A DNA stretch of 11,171 bases, from contig JAFADQ010000231.1 of assembly GCA_023424725.1 (NCBI GenBank), forward strand, positions 1 through 11,171. Direction: 5' to 3'. The DNA comes from Bacteroidota bacterium (GTDB taxonomy: Bacteria > Bacteroidota > Bacteroidia > Cytophagales > Hymenobacteraceae). The position numbers were made by a program, and so were the translations under genes. Numbering within the stretch: the stretch's first letter is position 1; every line of letters begins with the position of its first letter. Shown here one piece after another: positions 1-6,103 of this stretch. The notes beneath the pieces were generated by a model, which made no database searches, had not been told where the DNA came from, and saw nothing but the letters and a program-made list of their open reading frames with translations.

Positions 1-699
1 ATTAGTTACCAGCGTGCTGCTTATTTTAAAGGCCTGCAGGTATACTTTGTGCGCGCCCAATTCATTATCGAAACAAAAGCCCTGGCCGCTGAAACCGATG
101 TGGTACAATCCTTCCGGAATGGTAAGGTACGTTTTGGGTTGCGACGCTCCGTTTTTTGCCGCTTGCAGGTTTTTTGCTGATGGAAATAAAGCCGGAAAAA
201 GCGGGTTGTTGCCCAGGATGTATTTAATGTCTGTAGCCAGAAGTTCCTGGTGTTGTTGTTCGTGTTGCAAACCAAGTTCCAGCACGGTTTGCAATTCGTT
301 GTTTGCAGCATCGCTTTGTTGCAACAGTTCGCTAATCTGCTGGTTTACGTAGCTTCGGTAATTGTAAACTTCGGTTACCTCCGGGCGGGTTAAATTGCCT
401 CTGTCGGTGCGCAATACCCGCTCGCCCACGGTTTCGTAATAGCTGTTAAATAAATAGCCGTAGTCTTTGTTAAACTCCTTATAACCAGGCTTGAAGGCTT
501 TCAGAATAAAGTGCTCGAAAAACCAGGTAGTGTGCGCCAGGTGCCATTTAGGCGGGCTTACATCTACAACAGGCTGCACTACATAATCTTCGGTTTTCAG
601 GTTTGCGCACAGCTCTTCTGTAGCATGCCTTATTTTCTGAAACCGATATAGCAAACTACCGGTTTTGGTGTCTTTTTCTAATGCTGTAGCAAGTTCCAT
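1..699 (-). CDS. egtB: EgtB-type ergothioneine synthase, N-terminal part (cut by window edge)
   Basis: This is the first 233 residues of an iron-dependent sulfoxide synthase. In this family the enzyme joins a sulfur donor (cysteine or gamma-glutamylcysteine) to the C2 carbon of trimethylhistidine (hercynine), using O2, on the way to ergothioneine in the cytoplasm. The DinB_2 iron-binding half is complete. PPKWHLAHTTWFFE (residues 49-62) carries the probable first ligand H56, and the HX3HXE motif (H146, H150, E152) supplies the others. The FGE-sulfatase-like half begins near residue 190 with IGFSGQGFCFDNE (201-213) and continues off the left edge. The ATG at 699 is the only ATG start after an upstream in-frame stop at 739-741; no Shine-Dalgarno sequence is visible. 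The usual partner is the histidine methyltransferase EgtD, which would lie outside the window. The related selenoneine synthase SenA cannot be excluded, because the substrate-specific C-terminal part is missing. Confidence 0.92.
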   Translation of the reverse strand, partial: MELATALEKDTKTGSLLYRFQKIRHATEELCANLKTEDYVVQPVVDVSPPKWHLAHTTWFFEHFILKAFKPGYKEFNKDYGYLFNSYYETVGERVLRTDRGNLTRPEVTEVYNYRSYVNQQISELLQQSDAANNELQTVLELGLQHEQQHQELLATDIKYILGNNPLFPALFPSAKNLQAAKNGASQPKTYLTIPEGLYHIGFSGQGFCFDNELGAHKVYLQAFKISSTLVTN

Positions 700-1131
700 T
701 GTATGCCAGGTGGGTTGGGTGCGTTTTAATATGGTAATTTATTGCAGCTCATTTTATGTATTCGGAGCCCGGGTTTAAAAGTTGTTTTTATTGGTTACCA
801 GAGCTTGTTTTTTTTAATAAAAACTTCACAAGAACTTAGCAATCTCACTATCAGTATTATTTAAATATCTGCCTGCGCAATTTTCTTCCTGATAGCGGCG
901 CAAGGTTTTATCTTCACTAAAAAATATACGCAATTATAGATAACAAAAAGTAAACGTATGTTTATTCTAAATGCAGGAGAGAAGTATTATGCTATACTTA
1001 ATTTTGCTTTCTTAGGTTTATTAAAGAGGTGTTTTTGCATCGCGTTAACCTTTGGGCCGGTTTATAGTTTAAGGTAGTAATGCCAGGTTTTTTATGTATC
1101 TGCAAGCCAGGTTAACAATTTTGTTATTATT
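700..1131. other. Intergenic region between divergent egtB and the DLH-family gene
   Basis: This 432-base AT-rich stretch holds no convincing ORF and should contain the promoters of both flanking genes. On the plus strand, TAATTTTG at 999-1006 matches the Bacteroidota -7 element TAnnTTTG exactly, but no TTG lies at the expected -33 distance. A 9-base inverted repeat (GTTTTTATT at 784-792, AATAAAAAC at 816-824, 23-base spacer) is low in complexity and of uncertain meaning. A 14-base palindrome, TAACAATTTTGTTA (1113-1126), lies just before the downstream start codon. No clear -7 element was found for egtB on the minus strand. Confidence 0.6.
999..1006 (+). promoter_or_regulatory. Candidate -7 promoter element for the DLH-family gene
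   Basis: TAATTTTG fits the Bacteroidota housekeeping -7 consensus TAnnTTTG at every fixed position. It would start transcription near 1013 and give a leader of about 120 bases. A TTG at the -33 position is not visible, so this is only a half-site match. Confidence 0.25.
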
Positions 1132-1986
1132 ATGAAAAAGTACTTCGTTTGTCTCGTTTTTATGTGCGCTGTTCTGTTGCCATACACCAAAATTTGGGCT
1201 CAGCAGGCATGTTGCAGCATAACAAACGCGCATACTGCATTTGCCATGCACAGCAACGATGCCGCTTTTAACAGCAACCACGAGTTGCCGCTGCCTTACC
1301 AATACCAGGGCATCGGAAAAGCCGTAACCTTTAAGGGCATGGATGGAAAAATGGCGCGCGGATTTGAGCTGCGATCTGAAACCCGGTCTGATAAATGGTT
1401 GCTTGTGTTTCACGAATTCTGGGGGCTGAACGATTACGTAAAAAAAGAATCGGAGCGGTTACATAAAGAGCTGGGCAACGTTAATGTGCTGGCCATAGAT
1501 CTGTACGACGGCAAGGTAGGAAGCACCCGCGAAGAGGCAAAAACCTTAATGCAGGCCGTAGACAGCAAACGGGCCGTGGCCATTGTAGAGGGCGCTATAC
1601 GGTACACAGGCGATAACACAAAAATTGCTACTATTGGCTGGTGCTTTGGCGGTACATGGTCGTTGCAGGCCGCGCTGCATGCCGATAAAAAAGCAGTTGG
1701 CTGCGTTATGTATTACGGACAGCCCGAAACAGATATAGAGCGCCTAAGCGATCTGGATTGCAGCGTATTGGCAATATTTGCTTCGCAGGATAAGTGGCTT
1801 ACACCTGCCGTGGCCGAGCAATTTAAGCAAAACATGAAAAAAGCCGGCAAACAGCTTACCGTAGAAATGTTTGATGCCGACCATGCGTTTGCTAACCCAA
1901 GCAGCGAACGCTATAAAGAAAAAGCCGCGCAGCAGGCAAACGCAATTGCGCTAAAATATCTGCAAAATGCATTTTCGGGGAAGTAA
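1132..1986 (+). CDS. Exported dienelactone hydrolase family protein
   Basis: This 284-residue alpha/beta hydrolase belongs to the dienelactone hydrolase (DLH) family, whose members cleave ester or lactone bonds with a Cys-Asp-His triad. The triad is visible: C171 in GWCFGG, D220 in ASQDKW and H251 in DADHAF. E95 in HEFWGLN matches the glutamate that holds the catalytic cysteine in DLH enzymes. The N-terminus is a signal peptide: K2-K3, a hydrophobic stretch over residues 4-18, then KIWA before QQ around residue 24. The enzyme should therefore act in the periplasm. Residues 25-60 form a linker before the core fold. A Cys pair (C27-C28) follows the cleavage region, but the preceding residues are a poor lipobox, so a lipoprotein is less likely. 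The substrate is unknown, and a role in chlorocatechol breakdown should not be assumed. It converges with the next gene with 43 bases between, where I see no strong terminator. Confidence 0.88.
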   Translation: MKKYFVCLVFMCAVLLPYTKIWAQQACCSITNAHTAFAMHSNDAAFNSNHELPLPYQYQGIGKAVTFKGMDGKMARGFELRSETRSDKWLLVFHEFWGLNDYVKKESERLHKELGNVNVLAIDLYDGKVGSTREEAKTLMQAVDSKRAVAIVEGAIRYTGDNTKIATIGWCFGGTWSLQAALHADKKAVGCVMYYGQPETDIERLSDLDCSVLAIFASQDKWLTPAVAEQFKQNMKKAGKQLTVEMFDADHAFANPSSERYKEKAAQQANAIALKYLQNAFSGK

Positions 1987-2029
1987 AAATTACTGCTAAT
2001 TACCCGCTGTGTTGTTATCGCTGTTTTTA

Positions 2030-2257
2030 TTAATGATGATGGTGATGATCGTTGGAGTTGCTTCGCAGGTTTAGCAAAAAGCCTATAATAAAAACTGCTG
2101 CCCAGGTAGGGTAGATATAAGAATAAGACGGCAACTGTTTATCTAACAGCAGCATAAATAAATGCGCCACAACAGACATAACAAAACCCACCAGCGCGAT
2201 TACCTGAAACGAGTGCATTTCGTGAAGTAACAATAATCGTTTCAGAGAATTTTTCAT
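2030..2257 (-). CDS. Small two-helix membrane protein with a C-terminal His5 tail
   Basis: I do not recognise this 75-residue protein. It has a basic N-terminus (MKNSLKRLLLLHE) and two predicted membrane helices at about residues 18-38 and 50-64. A short tail follows and ends in five histidines (71-75) just before the stop codon. With two helices and positive charges at the N-terminus, both ends probably face the cytoplasm. Two further histidines (H12, H15) lie near the N-terminal membrane edge. The ATG at 2257 follows a weak purine stretch (CAGGTAA). The gene lies 132 bases downstream of osmC on the same strand, so readthrough from osmC is possible. Its length and clean start support a real gene, but no family is assigned. 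Confidence 0.7.
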   Translation of the reverse strand: MKNSLKRLLLLHEMHSFQVIALVGFVMSVVAHLFMLLLDKQLPSYSYIYPTWAAVFIIGFLLNLRSNSNDHHHHH

Positions 2258-2389
2258 TTGGGTTTACCTGATAAGTGCCTTTTTTGCGCCGCGAAGTTAG
2301 TGCTTTAAATAGAAAGAAAAGTTGGTTGGCTAACTCAAAATCCAGAACCTGCTAAGGCCAATATTATAGGCAATAGCGGCCAACCGGAG

Positions 2390-2827
2390 TTACAGAATTT
2401 CTTCGCTTTCTATCCTGATACCGTTTGCAAGTGTTTTCTGCACAGGGCACCTGTCAGATATTTGTACCAGCCTTTTTCTTTGTTCGTCGCTAAGCGGCCC
2501 AAGTAGTGTGAGGCGCTTTTTTATCACATCTATTCGTACATCTTTGGCTTCGCAATCGGCACAATCGGCGGCGTGGTTCCGGCTGTGGTTTAGTGTTATG
2601 TGTATTTCTTCTAATGGCCATTCTTTTCGGTCGGCGTACATGCGCAGGGTAATGGCTGTGCAAGCGCCAAGGCTGGCCAAAAGGTAGGCGTAAGGGTCGG
2701 GGCCCAGGTTGGCGCCGCCAATAGCTGCTGGCTCGTCGGCAATAAGCTCGTGTTTGCCAGATAGAATGGTAGTAGTATACCCCTTGCCGGTTTTTATTAA
2801 AACGTCTTTGTCTTGCGATTTCATCAT
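2390..2827 (-). CDS. OsmC family peroxiredoxin-like protein
   Basis: This 145-residue protein is an OsmC/Ohr-superfamily member, a thiol peroxidase fold that reduces organic or fatty-acid hydroperoxides in the cytoplasm. Signature regions are GANLGPDPYAYLLASLGACTA (roughly 38-58), with the probable peroxidatic C56, and ISDRCPVQKTL (123-133), with the partner C127. A further pair, C89 and C92 in DCADCEAKD, is to my knowledge common in the OsmC subgroup that includes YhfA-like proteins. It need not be catalytic. The reading frame stays open upstream to 2971, but that extension has no OsmC similarity and runs through the divergent promoter gap. I therefore start at the first ATG of a double ATG (2827), which gives the usual family length of about 140 residues; the second ATG, at 2824, is equally possible. 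The gene is divergent from the hydrophilic protein at 2958. Confidence 0.9.
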   Translation of the reverse strand: MMKSQDKDVLIKTGKGYTTTILSGKHELIADEPAAIGGANLGPDPYAYLLASLGACTAITLRMYADRKEWPLEEIHITLNHSRNHAADCADCEAKDVRIDVIKKRLTLLGPLSDEQRKRLVQISDRCPVQKTLANGIRIESEEIL

Positions 2828-2911
2828 GATCAATACTACTAAACAGGCTTGGTTGTTACAGTATTGGGCTGTAATGGCAGTGTTTTTGGCTTTTGCAGGT
2901 AGTAGTAAACC

Positions 2912-2941
2912 TTGAAATTTGCTAGGCGTATACCCTATACA
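2912..2941 (+). promoter_or_regulatory. Possible promoter of the hydrophilin-like gene
   Basis: TTGAAA at 2912-2917 and TATACA at 2936-2941, 18 bases apart, resemble a sigma-70-type -35/-10 pair and end 16 bases before the ATG at 2958. The Bacteroidota TAnnTTTG element is not present here, so this is only a suggestion. Confidence 0.2.
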
Positions 2942-2957
2942 CTTTATTTTTAAAGCG

Positions 2958-3302
2958 ATGAAAGAAAACAAAGAAGATAACTACGGAAATAAACCAGACC
3001 CAACCGCAAAGCGCGACCAGGGCTTGCACCCAAACCAGGAAGGCAGAAACCAAACCGGCAAGCCAGACCCAAAAGCAGGGCACGGCAACGAAACCACCGG
3101 CATGGCAGGCGAGCGCGTTACAGATTACGAAGACGATGCATCTGAAACCCGGTTTAAAAACGAAGGAATAGAGTTTGTAGATAGCAAAGTAAGAAAAGAC
3201 GGCCATCAATCGGGTGTGCAGGATAGCATAAATCCGGAAAACACCAGTTTAGGCGAAGCTTCCGGAAACGATACGGCCAAAGGCCTTGAGCAAGATTCGT
3301 AA
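2958..3302 (+). CDS. Highly hydrophilic, glycine-rich disordered protein (hydrophilin-like)
   Basis: No enzyme family is recognised. The 114-residue product has no cysteine or tryptophan and almost no hydrophobic stretch. It is rich in Asp, Glu, Lys, Asn and Gln, with 14 glycines (about 12%). That composition meets the usual description of hydrophilins, proteins linked to desiccation and osmotic stress (high hydrophilicity, more than 6% Gly). A short motif repeats: KPDPTAK at 12-18 and KPDPKAG at 35-41. It has no signal peptide, so a cytoplasmic location is expected. I chose the ATG at 2958 over an in-frame start at 2919 because the extension reads as a hydrophobic segment through the likely promoter and is out of keeping with the rest. 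The gene is divergent from osmC and ends at a bidirectional terminator. The stress role is inferred from composition only. Confidence 0.72.
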   Translation: MKENKEDNYGNKPDPTAKRDQGLHPNQEGRNQTGKPDPKAGHGNETTGMAGERVTDYEDDASETRFKNEGIEFVDSKVRKDGHQSGVQDSINPENTSLGEASGNDTAKGLEQDS

Positions 3303-3333
3303 ACCTCCTGGTAATTCGGGCAACATAAAACAT

Positions 3334-3369
3334 AAAAAACCCCATGTTGTTAGCATGGGGCTTGTTTTT
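3334..3369. terminator. Bidirectional intrinsic terminator
   Basis: A perfect 7-base stem, CCCCATG (3340-3346) and CATGGGG (3354-3360), encloses a 7-base loop. CTTGTTTTT follows on the plus strand, and a run of six A precedes it, which reads as T on the minus strand. It lies between the converging genes that end at 3302 and 3382 and can serve both. Confidence 0.85.
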
Positions 3370-3381
3370 ATATGTAAAAGG

Positions 3382-3642
3382 TTAATCTCTTTTTCGCTTT
3401 TCTATTCGTCCTGCAAATGGCGATCTGTCACTGTTCTGGAAGCGGTTGCTTTTAACTTTGCTTGGCTTCGACTGTCGTTTCAGAACCACCATATCGGGCG
3501 ATTTGCTTCTGGAGTTAAACCCTTTTTTACTTAATTTAAATGTTCGTGGTTTTTCTTTTTTTGAGTATCTTTCTTCACCTGTTTGAGCAATTGTACTTGT
3601 AGTGAAAAAGATACATGATATAGCAATCAGTATAGTTTTCAT
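3382..3642 (-). CDS. Small, very basic secreted protein
   Basis: I do not recognise this 86-residue protein. It opens with a clear signal peptide (MKTILIAISCIFFTTSTIAQ), with cleavage expected after STIA at residue 19. The remaining chain of about 66 residues has 22 Lys or Arg (about one third) against 7 Asp or Glu. It contains no cysteine, so it has a very high isoelectric point and is probably disordered. Such a chain could bind polyanions (cell-surface polysaccharide, lipopolysaccharide or extracellular DNA), but that is conjecture from charge alone. The ATG at 3642 has no Shine-Dalgarno sequence. A 7-base inverted repeat lies 10-34 bases upstream of the start and may control the gene. The gene ends at the shared terminator near 3334-3369. 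Confidence 0.7.
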   Translation of the reverse strand: MKTILIAISCIFFTTSTIAQTGEERYSKKEKPRTFKLSKKGFNSRSKSPDMVVLKRQSKPSKVKSNRFQNSDRSPFAGRIEKRKRD

Positions 3643-3651
3643 GATGATGGA

Positions 3652-3676
3652 ATTAGCGTCTTTTATGAGCGCTAAT
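3652..3676 (-). promoter_or_regulatory. Inverted repeat upstream of the basic secreted protein
   Basis: ATTAGCG (3652-3658) and CGCTAAT (3670-3676) form a perfect 7-base dyad with an 11-base spacer. It ends 10 bases before the start codon of the minus-strand gene. It could be an operator or a leader hairpin. No T tract follows closely enough to make it a terminator. Confidence 0.35.
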
Positions 3677-3758
3677 CTTTTTATTATACGTTAAAAACGA
3701 AGGTTAGGATACAAAAAAGTGTAATTCGTGGCTGGCATTAAGGTATTTATCTATCAAA

Positions 3759-3782
3759 ATAACCATTGGTTTAAATGGTTAT
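3759..3782 (+). promoter_or_regulatory. Overlapping palindromes upstream of the DUF3298-type lipoprotein
   Basis: ATAACCAT (3759-3766) and ATGGTTAT (3775-3782) form a perfect 8-base dyad with an 8-base spacer. Inside it, AACCATTGGTT (3761-3771) is itself a palindrome. A TTG at 3766-3768 lies 22 bases before TATCTTAG (3791-3798), a 7-of-8 match to TAnnTTTG. The dyad would therefore overlap a -33 element, a typical operator position. Confidence 0.35.
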
Positions 3783-3907
3783 AGAACTTGTATCTTAGTA
3801 GCGCAGTATATGTAAAACCCGGAATTATTTACTGGATCCTAAAAAGCAAAATTGTTTTTGTTTGTTAAAAAGTCATTCAATCGTTTTAAAATAATAGCTA
3901 ACAGCAA

Positions 3908-4768
3908 TTGATTATTAATAACAGAATTTTTTCTTTCGCAGCATTTTGTTTTGTTCTGATGGCAAGCTTTTTGGCCTTTACAGCCTGCACTAAAAACAAA
4001 AAAACCGAAACAGATCCGGTAAATAATCCGCAGCCAATCTCTTTTACCACTATTACCAAAGTAGTGAAAGATAAAGGCTGTAAAAAAGATGTTTGCAGCC
4101 GCGTAACATTTGTTTTGCCTAAAGCTCCGGAAGAATTTAATTACTTAACCCGGGCAATAGAAAAAGTAGCGGCATCTGCCTGGGGGCGTACTTTTACATC
4201 GGCAGAAAAGATGGCCGAAACTGTTTTAGACGACTGGCAGGAAGAAAAAGAAGAATATCTGGACGAAGAAGGAATTTATGACTCCAGCGTGAATGCGCTT
4301 CAAATAAAAGCAATTCCGGCATTTAATAACCACGGCATACTTGGTTTGCAGCTCAGTTACGAAAAGAAAGTTGCAAATGTGGCGGCAGAAAAAAACGAAA
4401 AATATGTAAATCTGTTAGTTTCTGACGGCAGCAAAATCGAGCTTCTCAGCCTGTTTAAACCAGATAGCAAAGATGCCCTGATAGCTCTTGCCGAAGACGC
4501 GTTTTATTCCCATTTCCGGTTTAGGTTAAGCAGCGAACTGGAAGGTTGCCAACTGCGTTTCGACAGGTGCAGATTTATATTGCCATCTTATTTTAGAATT
4601 ACACCAGAAAGTATCGTGTTTGAGTACCAGCAAAACGAACTTGGCCCGGCCTGGATGGGAGCGCCTGTAATAGAATTGTCTTATATGAAATTAAACGAGT
4701 TAATAGACCCGGCAGGACCTTTACGTTGGGCTATACAAAACAAAAAGAAACGTTTTGGCAGTGCTTAG
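3908..4768 (+). CDS. Lipoprotein with DUF4163/DUF3298 (PdaC/RsiV-type) domains
   Basis: The 286-residue product has a lipoprotein signal peptide (R6, hydrophobic 7-24, then FTAC with the lipidated C27), so it is anchored in the cell envelope. Residues about 45-165 resemble the DUF4163 N-terminal domain of PdaC/RsiV-like proteins. Residues about 166-275 match the DUF3298 pattern: a DGSKIELLSLF segment, then FRITPESIVFEYQQNELGPAWMGAPVIELSY (229-259, central residues N243 to G251), then a closing helix. In Firmicutes this fold occurs in the anti-sigma factor RsiV and the peptidoglycan deacetylase PdaC; the function of stand-alone Bacteroidota lipoproteins is not established. Two cysteine pairs (C58/C63 and C214/C221) could form disulfides. 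The start is a TTG, since an in-frame stop (3899-3901) directly precedes it. The next ATG, at 3959, would remove the charged part of the signal. The gene converges on uspA at a strong terminator. Confidence 0.78.
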   Translation: MIINNRIFSFAAFCFVLMASFLAFTACTKNKKTETDPVNNPQPISFTTITKVVKDKGCKKDVCSRVTFVLPKAPEEFNYLTRAIEKVAASAWGRTFTSAEKMAETVLDDWQEEKEEYLDEEGIYDSSVNALQIKAIPAFNNHGILGLQLSYEKKVANVAAEKNEKYVNLLVSDGSKIELLSLFKPDSKDALIALAEDAFYSHFRFRLSSELEGCQLRFDRCRFILPSYFRITPESIVFEYQQNELGPAWMGAPVIELSYMKLNELIDPAGPLRWAIQNKKKRFGSA

Positions 4769-4850
4769 TAGCTTAAGGATTTGTATGTTGAAATAGAATG
4801 TTTTGGATCTTCTGTTCTGAATGCACTAATTATTTTTTATCGGTGAGAAA

Positions 4851-4886
4851 TAAAACAGGCTGCCTGGTGTTGGGCAGCCTGTTTTA
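4851..4886. terminator. Strong bidirectional terminator
   Basis: A perfect 14-base stem (4851-4864 with 4873-4886) encloses an 8-base loop. Its GC-rich core is CAGGCTGCC/GGCAGCCTG, with AAAA on the left and TTTT on the right. It is symmetrical and lies between the converging genes ending at 4768 and 4908, so it should stop transcription in both directions. Confidence 0.92.
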
Positions 4887-4907
4887 ATTTACTGATTTTA
4901 AGGATGG

Positions 4908-5801
4908 TTAAAGTTCGGCACCGGCAAGCGAGGTGTTGCCAGGCGCGGCTAAAGATTCTGCATCGGCAGCAAGCGGTAAAGCGAGCAATGGGGTTTTGGT
5001 ATGCAGCACCATTTGTTTAGTGCGGCTGCGGCCAAGTAAATTATCAATAAAACCATGTTTACGCGGCGCCATTACCAGCATTGCCGCATTATGCTTGGCT
5101 ATTTCTTTTTCTAACCCGTCTACAAAACTATGGGCATGTATGGCGGCCACTTCTATTTTTGCATAGCCGGTTTTGTTTTTTATCTGGTTACGTACAAACT
5201 CCAGCACCTGCAAATCTAGCACTTCTTCTTCTTTATCAGATAAATGAAGCAGCACGATGGTAGAGTTATAAAGGCCGGCCAGCTTTACCACACGGCTAAA
5301 ATCGGCGGTGTCGTTTTCGCTGAAATTGCTCGCGAAAACTATTTTACGGATAGGAGAGAACATTGCCTTTGCCGGAATGGCCAATACCGGGCAAGGCGCT
5401 ACTTCTATTACACCAGATGTGTTACTGCCCATTAAGCCCGAGAAGAAACCTTTTGCGCCGGTTGTTCCCATAAATATATAATCGGCGTGGTGCTGTTTCG
5501 CAATTGCTATAATTTCGTTTTCCAGAAAACCGCGGCTTGTTACAACGCTGCAATTTAAGCCCGTTGCGCGCGTATGCTTGGCCATCATCTGGTTTATAGA
5601 ATCTATTGTTTCCTGCTCTATTGCGCCCAGATCTGTAAGCATAAGCGCGGCGGTAGTATCTACGTTTGCTACAGAAGTCTCGAAAACATGCAGTAATATC
5701 AGCTTTATTTTTTCGGGCACAGATAAAGAAAACTCTACCGCGTAAGCAAGCGCGTTCTCAGATTCTGGGCTTAAATCGGTTGGTATAAGAATGGTTTTCA
5801 T
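4908..5801 (-). CDS. Universal stress protein with tandem UspA domains
   Basis: This 297-residue cytoplasmic protein carries two Usp domains, at about residues 1-145 and 150-277. Domain 1 starts MKTILIPTDLSPESE and has an intact nucleotide-binding motif G-2X-G-9X-G-S (G112, G115, G125, S126), so it probably binds ATP. In domain 2 the matching segment reads APRKHGFIDNLLGRS (245-259). It lacks the first glycine and so is probably a degenerate or structural domain. A short tail rich in Ala, Gly and Ser (about 278-297) is likely disordered. Such tandem proteins are common in Bacteroidota, where they are linked to growth arrest, oxygen limitation and oxidative stress. The ATG at 5801 has no clear Shine-Dalgarno sequence. 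The gap upstream holds an FNR-like box and a CCGGTAACCGG palindrome, which may control it. The gene ends at the terminator at 4851-4886. Confidence 0.95.
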   Translation of the reverse strand: MKTILIPTDLSPESENALAYAVEFSLSVPEKIKLILLHVFETSVANVDTTAALMLTDLGAIEQETIDSINQMMAKHTRATGLNCSVVTSRGFLENEIIAIAKQHHADYIFMGTTGAKGFFSGLMGSNTSGVIEVAPCPVLAIPAKAMFSPIRKIVFASNFSENDTADFSRVVKLAGLYNSTIVLLHLSDKEEEVLDLQVLEFVRNQIKNKTGYAKIEVAAIHAHSFVDGLEKEIAKHNAAMLVMAPRKHGFIDNLLGRSRTKQMVLHTKTPLLALPLAADAESLAAPGNTSLAGAEL

Positions 5802-5895
5802 GGCAGAGATATTTTTTGGTTTAGTGTATGAGTTTTAACGTTACAAAATTCAGCAATTTGGCAACCTGGTGATATGATGCGCGTCAATGCTTCGG

Positions 5896-5909
5896 ATGAT
5901 TATTATCAT
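5896..5909. promoter_or_regulatory. FNR/CRP-like inverted repeat upstream of uspA
   Basis: ATGAT-TATT-ATCAT carries the core TGAT-N4-ATCA of the FNR-family consensus TTGAT-N4-ATCAA, differing only at the two outermost bases. Placed upstream of a universal stress gene, it is a plausible site for an FNR/CRP-type regulator. If the -7 element at 5929-5936 is the one used, the box lies downstream of the transcription start and would repress. Confidence 0.35.
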
Positions 5910-5928
5910 GCCGGTAACCGGGGCGGCA

Positions 5929-5936
5929 CAAACATA
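5929..5936 (-). promoter_or_regulatory. Candidate -7 promoter element of uspA
   Basis: On the minus strand this reads TATGTTTG, an exact TAnnTTTG match. It would start transcription near 5922 and give a leader of about 120 bases. I see no TTG at the -33 distance. The palindrome at 5911-5921 would lie right at the transcription start. Confidence 0.3.
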
Positions 5937-6103
5937 TCAGAGAATAAGAGCGAGTTGTTTTGTAATATTATTGTAAAATTTTTAAAGTTTAATATTTTTG
6001 ATCATAATTTTTTTAATGCAGCCATAATTTGCATAACCCGGTACAGCTAACATCGTAGTAAAATCCGGCAAAACAGCTTCGTTCTACTAATTACAACAGG
6101 CAC

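Larger units (their letters stand above)
5802..6103. other. Divergent intergenic region between uspA and the gene at 6104
   Basis: This 302-base gap should hold promoters for both neighbours. On the minus side it contains a -7 match for uspA (5929-5936), an FNR-like inverted repeat (5896-5909) and the palindrome CCGGTAACCGG (5911-5921). The part from about 5950 to 6020 is very AT-rich. On the plus side, TTTTTG (5995-6000) lies 23 bases before ATAATTTG (6024-6031), an imperfect -33/-7 pair for the gene at 6104. No ORF is supported. Confidence 0.6.

Noticed and set aside
784..824. Nine-base inverted repeat GTTTTTATT/AATAAAAAC
   Set aside because: The arms are nearly pure A/T, the spacer is 23 bases, and no gene ends here, so it is probably chance in AT-rich DNA.
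1036..1071. Possible short leader ORF starting at a GTG near 1030
   Set aside because: About 12 codons, no ribosome-binding site at a proper distance, and nothing to distinguish it from chance.
2324..2392. Crossing inverted repeats GGTTGGC/GCCAACC and TAACTC/GAGTTA after osmC
   Set aside because: The pairs cross rather than nest, the spacers are about 50 bases and there is no T tract. Neither a terminator nor a known RNA element is supported.
2828..2971. N-terminal extension of the OsmC frame upstream of the double ATG
   Set aside because: The 48 extra residues do not resemble OsmC, exceed the family length, and would overlap the start of the divergent hydrophilic gene and its likely promoter.
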